Under the pieces are notes generated by a model. The model ran no database searches. It was not told the origin of the DNA and saw only the letters and a program-made list of their open reading frames with translations. Shown one piece after another: positions 33,572-38,921 of a DNA stretch of 38,921 bases (position 1 is its first letter; every line of letters starts with the position of its first letter). Position numbers and translations under genes: made by a program. This DNA comes from an uncultured Candidatus Saccharibacteria bacterium (lineage in GTDB: Bacteria; Patescibacteria; Saccharimonadia; Saccharimonadales; UBA6022), in assembly GCA_946479665.1 (NCBI GenBank), contig CAMLGO010000001.1, forward strand, positions 1 to 38,921, given 5' to 3'.

Positions 33572-36097
33572 TTAGCGGTGACTACCTTTATGGAAGAAGC
33601 GTCGGCCGATGAACTTATGCAGCTCGCTAAGTGTCAATGGAATAACAAAGGCAATGACGCCGGTGACGATAAGGTCGCCAATGGCAACCGGCGTGATATG
33701 CAGTAAGCCCTGAAGCGGGCCAAAGACGGCAAGTATTTGTAGTATGACAGCAACGGTGAGTCCAACATAGAACTTGCCGTTAAAGGTCCGGAGCCGTCTG
33801 AAGAGTGACTCATAATCACTACGGGCGTTGAAGGCGTTCGACCACTGCATGACAACAAGGGCTGAGAATGCGATGGTGCGGCCGTACTCATGGCCATACT
33901 GAGTGCTGAATATACCGTAAAGTGTAAGTGTGATGACGGCCATGCTAAGTGCGACTAAAATCATACGGCTAATGATGAATTTGCTTAAAATCGGTTCATT
34001 CAGGCGCTTTGGTTTGTTCTTCATGTTCGACTTCTCACCGGGTTCGAGCCCCAGTGGAATTACCATTGAGGTGTCGGTTACGAGGTTGATCCAAAGAATT
34101 TGCACCGGTACGATCGGCAGCGGCATGCCGATTGCGAGCGCACCGAGCATAGTGAGGACTTCCCCGGCATTGGTCGAGAGCAGGTAAAATAGCATGCGGC
34201 GAATATTAGCAAAGATGGTGCGGCCTTCGTGCATGGCATCGATAATGCTGCGGAAGTTGTCGTCAAGAAGAATGATATCGCCAGCATCTTTGGCGATTTG
34301 CGCGCCGCTTCCCATGGCGACGCCGACATGCGCATTACTGAGCGCCGGTACGTCATTAACACCATCCCCTGTCATGGCGGTGATATTGTGCTTTTTGAGA
34401 AGCGATAGAATCCGGTATTTATGCTCGGGCACGACACGAGAGAACACCCGAACGTCGCGAATAATGTCGTCCAGTTCACTGTCACTCATGACACTCATGC
34501 GGCGACTATCGAAAACTTGGTCGCGGTGCGTTACCATGCCGAGCTGTCGGCCGATATGGTAGGCTGTTTCGAAATGATCGCCAGTAATCATACGAACGGT
34601 CACGCCAGCAGAGAGTGCTGCAGCAATCGCTTTCTTAGCTTCGGGGCGTAGCACATCGGCAACCGCAACAAAACCGATAAATTCAAGCTTTGCACGTTTT
34701 GGTAGTCCGGTGAAGCTGCTGATTTTGGTGTTGAGCTTTGTTTCGGCGATCGCAATGACACGATAGCCTTGCCCAGTGAGATGATGAAGCTTGGCGCTTG
34801 CCTGTTCGTGCTCATTCTCTGTAAGATCGCTGCGTGCTAAAACGTGTTCTGGAGCACCCTTTACGACGAGTCGGTAGCTAGCGCCGTCATGCCAAAGATT
34901 GCCGCTCATGGCGACAGCCTGGTCGAACGGCATACTGAGGAGCGGAATGCCCTTTAATTCAATGTTAGCCCTCGCAGTGTAGTTGTTCATGGCTGTGTCG
35001 AGCGGATCATGAACCTTGCGCCCATTTTGATTAACGGCATGAGCTAGTATGCGCGTAAATGCCTTGTCCGTTCCCTCTGGATACCAGATTTCTTGAACGG
35101 TGAGTTTGTTTTTAGTAAGTGTCCCGGTTTTGTCTGTTGCGATAGTTGTAAGGACACCGATCGTCTCAATCGCACGCATTGTTCGCACCAAGGCCTTTTT
35201 TGTGGCCATGCGGCGCATACCAAGCACGAGGACGACTGAAATTGCCACGGGGAGACTCTCTGGTACGGCACTAACGGATAATGCCATGACAAAACGAAGA
35301 CTCTCGCCGAGATCCATGCCGCCGCGCATAGCCAGGGCGAAGGCAACGAGGGCAATACCGCCAACGGCTGCAATAACATGGCTGATCAGTTTGTCGATTT
35401 TCTTCTGAACCGGACTTTCGGTGTTGGTGTTTTGGGCGAGTGCGGCAAGTTGCCCGAACTCTGTTGCGTTGCCCGTGCCAGTCACGACTGCAGTAACGTC
35501 TCCGGATATTACAAAAGAACCCTGAAAGAGCAGATTACTTCGCTCGTAGATCTCTTTTTCACCGTTTAGCACTTCTGCCCGTTTGGTAATTGGCACCGAT
35601 TCACCCGTAAGGAGCGACTCGTCAATACGAACGTTCGTGCCGGTGAGGAAGCGTAGGTCGGCAGGTACCTTGTCGCCTTCTCCGAGCGAAATAATATCAC
35701 CAGGAACAAGCTGAGACGTATCTATTTGAATTAAGTGGCCGTCGCGGAGGGTCTCGACGTTCTGGGCAGTATGTTTTTGTAGCGATCTCAAGATTCGCTC
35801 GGTTGAAAAACGCTGCACATAGTAAATACCGGCGCTCACGAACATGATAACAATGACAATGATGGCGTCGAGCATGTCGCCGTGAAGAATACTAATAATG
35901 GCTGCTACGAAGAGGACGAGCATGAAAATGTTCGCAAACGGCTCAATCAGCTTGCGCCAGAGGGGCTCGCCGGTGACGCGGATTGTATTTGGTCCGTGAA
36001 CCTTTAGCCGCTCCTCCGCCTCGCTGTTTGATAGGCCGCGTAGTGAGCTATCGAGGTCATTGAGAGTGGCCTGAGCGGAGTGATTGTAGTAAAGCAT
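33572..36097 (-). CDS. P2-type cation-transporting ATPase, probably Ca2+
   Basis: An 841-aa ion pump. Actuator motif T-G-E-S (164-167), phosphorylation site D322-K-T-G-T, M-I-T-G-D and M-T-G-D-G-V-N-D in the P domain. Membrane ligands seen in calcium pumps are kept: Glu in P-E-S-L-P (279-283), Asn and Glu in S-T-N-A-G-E-V, and Asn, Thr and Asp in L-W-I-N-L-V-T-D. The usual P-E-G-L-P is P-E-S-L-P here. No N-terminal metal-binding domain, so not a P1B pump. ATG 36097 is chosen because TACAAT is 7 nt upstream; the frame is open 75 nt further. Calcium export is the best guess; Na+/K+ or Mn2+ relatives remain possible. Confidence 0.9.
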   Translation of the reverse strand: MLYYNHSAQATLNDLDSSLRGLSNSEAEERLKVHGPNTIRVTGEPLWRKLIEPFANIFMLVLFVAAIISILHGDMLDAIIVIVIMFVSAGIYYVQRFSTERILRSLQKHTAQNVETLRDGHLIQIDTSQLVPGDIISLGEGDKVPADLRFLTGTNVRIDESLLTGESVPITKRAEVLNGEKEIYERSNLLFQGSFVISGDVTAVVTGTGNATEFGQLAALAQNTNTESPVQKKIDKLISHVIAAVGGIALVAFALAMRGGMDLGESLRFVMALSVSAVPESLPVAISVVLVLGMRRMATKKALVRTMRAIETIGVLTTIATDKTGTLTKNKLTVQEIWYPEGTDKAFTRILAHAVNQNGRKVHDPLDTAMNNYTARANIELKGIPLLSMPFDQAVAMSGNLWHDGASYRLVVKGAPEHVLARSDLTENEHEQASAKLHHLTGQGYRVIAIAETKLNTKISSFTGLPKRAKLEFIGFVAVADVLRPEAKKAIAAALSAGVTVRMITGDHFETAYHIGRQLGMVTHRDQVFDSRRMSVMSDSELDDIIRDVRVFSRVVPEHKYRILSLLKKHNITAMTGDGVNDVPALSNAHVGVAMGSGAQIAKDAGDIILLDDNFRSIIDAMHEGRTIFANIRRMLFYLLSTNAGEVLTMLGALAIGMPLPIVPVQILWINLVTDTSMVIPLGLEPGEKSNMKNKPKRLNEPILSKFIISRMILVALSMAVITLTLYGIFSTQYGHEYGRTIAFSALVVMQWSNAFNARSDYESLFRRLRTFNGKFYVGLTVAVILQILAVFGPLQGLLHITPVAIGDLIVTGVIAFVIPLTLSELHKFIGRRFFHKGSHR

Positions 36098-36104
36098 TAG
36101 AACT

Positions 36105-36133
36105 ATTGTACTACGAGACGAGAGTAATGCGAA
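36105..36133 (-). promoter_or_regulatory. Promoter of the P-type ATPase gene (leaderless type)
   Basis: TTCGCA (36133-36128), a 17-nt spacer and TACAAT (36110-36105), 7 nt before the ATG at 36097, no Shine-Dalgarno sequence. Confidence 0.6.
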
Positions 36134-36184
36134 CTTGTTCGTATTGCCGAGTGGAGACGTACGACGGGCCACTCTTGTAACAAA

Positions 36185-36207
36185 TTACCCCGCATTTCGC
36201 GGGGTAA
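36185..36207 (-). terminator. Terminator after the GreA-like gene
   Basis: TTACCCCGC / GCGGGGTAA, a 9-bp stem with a 5-nt loop, followed on the minus strand by a short T-rich stretch. It separates the GreA-like gene from the P-type ATPase promoter. Confidence 0.75.
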
Positions 36208-36229
36208 AGTAGGAAAGATCGGGCTGGCT

Positions 36230-36700
36230 TTAGGTAATGCGTACGAGCTGCATTTGCTTGATGCGGGCTCCGTTTCCCCAAAGAATAATATCCTTGATCT
36301 GCTTACCTAGTAGATTTTTGCCAAGCGGGCTCATAATCGAAATACGACCGTCGCTTGGGTTGGCTTCGATGCTGTCGACGATAGTGTAGCGCACCATGCG
36401 CCCATTCGTGTCGATAAGATCAACCACCGAGCCAATTGCTACCTTGAGGCGTTCGCGCTTGCTCGGATAAAGCTTCGCTTGCGATAAGTATAGCTTCTTG
36501 TCGGTTAGCTCGCTCTCTAGGATTTCAAGCTGCGCGAGCTTTTCGGCACGATCAAGCCGTTCATCGTGACCGTCCGTCTTGTCGAGCTCTTTGAGCCTGC
36601 CCATGGCAGCCGCGACGTCGCGTTCAAGCCTAGCCACTTGCTTCTTAATTTCTTTCATTCCCTTTTTACTCAAATACAATGTTTTTGCGGTGGTGTTCAT
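36230..36700 (-). CDS. GreA/GreB-family transcript cleavage factor
   Basis: A 156-aa protein with an N-terminal antiparallel coiled coil (about 10-80) whose tip carries acidic residues (T-D-G-H-D-E, about 43-48), the part that would enter the polymerase secondary channel. The C-terminal FKBP-like domain shows S-P-L-G-K-N-L-L-G-K, matching the S-P-x-G-x-x-L-x-G-K of GreA. The classical S-E-N-A-E-Y tip sequence is not kept, so it may be a GreA paralog rather than the housekeeping factor. AAAGGAGG lies before the ATG, one of the strongest ribosome sites in the window. Confidence 0.85.
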   Translation of the reverse strand: MNTTAKTLYLSKKGMKEIKKQVARLERDVAAAMGRLKELDKTDGHDERLDRAEKLAQLEILESELTDKKLYLSQAKLYPSKRERLKVAIGSVVDLIDTNGRMVRYTIVDSIEANPSDGRISIMSPLGKNLLGKQIKDIILWGNGARIKQMQLVRIT

Positions 36701-36719
36701 AATACCCCTCCTTTGTGCT

Positions 36720-36725
36720 TTTATA
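36720..36725 (-). promoter_or_regulatory. -10 box of the GreA-like gene
   Basis: TATAAA on the minus strand, 19 nt before the ATG at 36700, giving a short leader that contains the ribosome-binding site. Confidence 0.4.
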
Positions 36726-36762
36726 GTAGCGATGGAACTTTTCGTGCTACGAATCTAGTATG

Positions 36763-36846
36763 TCAAACGAAACTGAGCGTAGTCTTAAGTTTGGACGATT
36801 CCGTCGTCTTTTGTGTATTTCGTATGCCTCGCGACAATACATTCAT
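36763..36846 (-). CDS. Possible 27-aa small ORF upstream of the GreA-like gene
   Basis: ATG 36846 is preceded by AACAGGAG with 7 nt spacing and by an extended -10 box TGC-TATATC at 36868-36876. The peptide begins M-N-V-L-S-R-G-I-R-N-T and ends L-S-F-V with a TGA stop. It is basic (six Lys/Arg) with a single acidic residue and many Thr/Ser. It lies in the 191-bp gap between the kinase and the GreA-like gene, 62 nt upstream of the latter. It could be a small protein or a leader peptide; conservation was not checked. Confidence 0.45.
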   Translation of the reverse strand: MNVLSRGIRNTQKTTESSKLKTTLSFV

Positions 36847-36867
36847 ATATTTCTCCTGTTAAGTATG

Positions 36868-36876
36868 GATATAGCA
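36868..36876 (-). promoter_or_regulatory. Extended -10 box before the 27-aa ORF
   Basis: TGC-TATATC on the minus strand between the kinase stop codon and the small ORF; the predicted leader is about 14 nt and holds GGAG. Confidence 0.4.
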
Positions 36877-36891
36877 GAAGAATATATGTTA

Positions 36892-37911
36892 TTACTGATT
36901 TTTTGCTTGTGAATTGCTGACAACTGGCAATAGAACTGTAAACGTCGTTGCGTGCTGAGGCGCACTACTGGCAGTGAGTTCTCCGCCATGTATTTCGACT
37001 ATCTTTTTAGCAAGAGCAAGTCCGAGGCCATAGCCATTTTTTCCACCACCTGTTCGCGACATGTCGGCGCGATAAAAACGATCAAAAATAAGCGGTAGTG
37101 CGTCCGGATGAATACCCTCGCCGGTGTTTATGACTTCGAGGCATGCCTTCTGTGCTCGTTTGCCAACATGAACAGATACCAGTGAATCGGCTGGACTGTA
37201 TTTTAGTGCATTATCGATCAGAATAGTCGCTAGCTCCTCAATGCTTGCGCGGTTGCCGACGATCATGGGTAGTGATTTAGCAGCGGTAAAATTGATACGC
37301 TTCCCAGTTTTATCGAATCGGCTGACAGTTTGGCGGACGATGTCCTCGAGCGACAGCTTATTCTTCTCGATGTTATCGTAATCGAGCTTCGATAGCTGAA
37401 GGAGTGTTTGTGATAATTGGGTCAGTTTTTCAACTTCCTCGAGATTGCTAGCAAGCAGATCGTGCATTTCGGACTTGTCGAGCTTTGGATCACGGAGGGC
37501 AACTTCCAGTTCTGTTTTCATGACAGCAAGTGGCGTTCGCAGTTCATGACTAGCATCGCTCGTGAAGCGCGACTGTGCTTCATGGGCTTCTTCTATCGGA
37601 CGCAGGGTGCGTCGGGCAAGTACGTAGCTGCCAATACCTGCGGCGACTAGAATAATAAAATTGATATAAACCAGTGAAATAATGAGATTGATTGATGCCT
37701 GATGGGCTTGGTTGAGTCGGATATTTGCAACGTCAAAATCTGGAAGCGCGCGAAAATTGTTCTGTCGTTGGATGCCGGTCTGCAGTTCTTCGAGGCGACG
37801 ATTGACTTCACTTGATGTCACCTGATAAATAATGACACTAAATAGCAAACTGATGATCATAAGAATCATCAGATACCACGCGGTCAGTTTTATAGTTGCA
37901 GACTGAAACAT
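36892..37911 (-). CDS. Sensor histidine kinase
   Basis: A 339-aa membrane kinase. Two membrane helices (about 11-31 and 76-98) frame a small extracytoplasmic sensor loop of about 45 residues. The second helix leads to a short R-R-T-L-R-P-I-E linker, the H-box S-D-A-S-H122-E-L-R-T-P-L with the phosphorylated His, the N-box I-D-N-A-L-K-Y-S and the ATP-lid G-Y-G-L-G-L-A. The start codon shares a base with the stop of the regulator gene (TAATG), so the two are translationally coupled. The signal is unknown; the small sensor loop suggests ions, pH or an envelope cue. Confidence 0.93.
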   Translation of the reverse strand: MFQSATIKLTAWYLMILMIISLLFSVIIYQVTSSEVNRRLEELQTGIQRQNNFRALPDFDVANIRLNQAHQASINLIISLVYINFIILVAAGIGSYVLARRTLRPIEEAHEAQSRFTSDASHELRTPLAVMKTELEVALRDPKLDKSEMHDLLASNLEEVEKLTQLSQTLLQLSKLDYDNIEKNKLSLEDIVRQTVSRFDKTGKRINFTAAKSLPMIVGNRASIEELATILIDNALKYSPADSLVSVHVGKRAQKACLEVINTGEGIHPDALPLIFDRFYRADMSRTGGGKNGYGLGLALAKKIVEIHGGELTASSAPQHATTFTVLLPVVSNSQAKNQ

Positions 37912-38582
37912 TATGCCTGTAGTTTATACCCAAATCCGCGCACGGTGTGAATGAGCGGCTTGTCAAAACCGGTGTCAATCTTGTTGCGCAAATATTTTAT
38001 ATACACCTCTACAGTATTTGGCAGAATATCAGCGTCATAATCCCACACATGTGAGATGATCGTCTCCTTGCTTAGCGGACGATCTTGATTGCGCAGCATA
38101 TACTCAAGGAGTCCAAATTCCTTACTGGTGAGCTGGATGGATTTGCCTGCTCGGCTTACGGCAAACGTAATGGTATCGAGCGATAGATCGCCTGCTGTAA
38201 GGATATTTTGCTGTTGTTCGGCTGGTCGTCGAAGGAGTGCCCGAACGCGAGCAAGAAGCTCCTCGAGGGCGAATGGTTTTACGAGGTAATCGTCTGCCCC
38301 ACCATCGAGACCGGTGGTGCGGTCATTTATACTGCCGAGTGCGGTAAGTAAGATAACTGGCGTGTGAATTTTTGCTTCGCGCATAGCCTTAACGATACTA
38401 ATGCCGTCGTAGTCACCAGGCAGCATGCGATCGATAATTGCGGCGTCGTAGGGTTCGGTCGTTGCCATGGCATAACCTTCATCTCCGTCGTACACGACAT
38501 CAACGGCATAGCTCTCTTGCTCAAGCGCACGCTTGAGAGCGCGAGCGATTTTGTGTTCATCTTCAACAACTAGGATTCTCAT
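37911..38582 (-). CDS. OmpR/PhoB-family response regulator
   Basis: A 223-aa regulator with a receiver domain (1-118) and a winged-helix DNA-binding domain. The phosphoacceptor is D51 (A-I-I-D-R-M-L-P-G), with acidic E7-D8-E9, Thr in L-L-T-A-L-G and Lys in L-V-K-P-F-A. The effector domain has the L-T-S-K-E-F-G-L-L-E-Y-M-L segment, V-E-V-Y-I-K-Y-L-R-N-K-I recognition helix and V-R-G-F-G-Y end. It is first in an operon with the kinase. Confidence 0.95.
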   Translation of the reverse strand: MRILVVEDEHKIARALKRALEQESYAVDVVYDGDEGYAMATTEPYDAAIIDRMLPGDYDGISIVKAMREAKIHTPVILLTALGSINDRTTGLDGGADDYLVKPFALEELLARVRALLRRPAEQQQNILTAGDLSLDTITFAVSRAGKSIQLTSKEFGLLEYMLRNQDRPLSKETIISHVWDYDADILPNTVEVYIKYLRNKIDTGFDKPLIHTVRGFGYKLQA

Positions 38583-38591
38583 ACTATTTAT

Positions 38592-38597
38592 AGTATA
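38592..38597 (-). promoter_or_regulatory. -10 box of the two-component operon (leaderless type)
   Basis: TATACT on the minus strand, 9 nt before the ATG at 38582 and with no Shine-Dalgarno sequence; the -35 is weak and overlaps the end of the HxlR gene. Confidence 0.5.
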
Positions 38598-38617
38598 CGC
38601 CTATTCTGAGAGTCGGC

Positions 38618-38921
38618 TTAGTGATTTATTGCTTCGGGGTATGTACGCCCCCAAGCTTCCATGTCTCGAAGGATCGGAATAAGGTCGAGACCTTTTTTTG
38701 TAAGATTGTATTCGCACCGGGCGGCCGACGAAGTTGGGGTCTTTTCAATGACACCATGCTCTTCAAGGCTCGTGAGTCGTGCTGAAAGCGTGCGCGGGTT
38801 TATGCCGCCAACAAGGTCTTGCAGCTGGCAGAATCGAACAGAGTCTTCGTTGGCAAAAAAGCGCAATAACTGAGGCGTCCACTTGTCGCCGAGAATATCG
38901 GTGGCTGCACGAACGCAACCG
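38618..38921 (-). CDS. HxlR-family transcriptional regulator (5' end outside the window)
   Basis: A winged-helix regulator, at least 100 aa, running off the right edge. The visible part starts G-C-V-R-A-A-T-D-I-L-G-D-K-W-T, the HxlR entry motif with its conserved N-terminal Cys that in some members senses reactive aldehydes or oxidants, and continues with I-N-P-R-T-L-S-A-R-L-T-S-L-E-E-H-G as the recognition helix and L-T-K-K-G-L-D-L. The frame is open to the edge, so a TTG inside it (38866) is not the start. It lies 35 nt upstream of the two-component operon on the same strand. Confidence 0.9.
   Translation of the reverse strand, partial: GCVRAATDILGDKWTPQLLRFFANEDSVRFCQLQDLVGGINPRTLSARLTSLEEHGVIEKTPTSSAARCEYNLTKKGLDLIPILRDMEAWGRTYPEAINH

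Overview
The window reads as a chromosomal segment of a small-genome bacterium of the Patescibacteria (CPR), most likely a Candidatus Saccharibacteria (TM7) relative. That placement is inferred from gene content and style: four orphan type IV pilin-like genes, lineage-specific small proteins, very compact intergenic regions and start codons only a few bases from the -10 box. No rRNA or marker alignment was possible. The standard genetic code fits every gene. No CRISPR array, insertion sequence or phage gene was seen.

Layout. 1-4580: an ABC-F ATPase, a convergent glutaredoxin, a 732-aa surface protein (pilin-like anchor, RCC1 propeller, inserted ricin-type lectin) and a small zinc-ribbon protein. 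4622-11165: a complete F1Fo ATP synthase operon (AtpZ-like, a, c, b, delta, alpha, gamma, beta, epsilon). 11320-15717: dabA-dabB, an energy-coupled inorganic carbon system. 15702-17296: an unknown gene, then a protein with a beta-carbonic-anhydrase-like metal site. 17306-18537: a tRNA dihydrouridine synthase and a small unknown gene. 18646-19356: a double-CxxCxGxG protein gene and a hairpin-dense, GC-rich, strongly promoted region that I call a candidate structured RNA. 19353-22637: a UvrD-type helicase-nuclease. 22792-27617: an unknown protein, a membrane protein, a pilin-lectin chimera, an RNA (uracil-5) methyltransferase and another pilin. 27854-29857: a winged-helix/coiled-coil protein, an Erm/KsgA-family rRNA dimethylase and a 28-aa lysine-rich peptide. 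30045-33508: an FAD oxidoreductase, a fourth pilin, a DUF1697 protein, a HExxH membrane protein and tRNA-Gln. 33572-38921: a P2-type cation ATPase, a GreA-like factor with a small upstream ORF, a histidine kinase/response regulator pair and an HxlR regulator cut by the window edge.

How the genes may work together. The ATP synthase couples the proton gradient to ATP. DabAB draws on that gradient to trap CO2 as bicarbonate, and the separate carbonic-anhydrase-like protein lies about 0.8 kb downstream. The two lectin-bearing pilin-like proteins and two plain pilins suggest sugar-binding surface structures, which would suit an episymbiont attaching to a host cell. At about a dozen transcription-unit starts the -10 hexamer sits 5-12 nt before the start codon with no ribosome-binding site, while genes inside operons have AGGA/GGAG sites. 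This points to widespread leaderless transcription.
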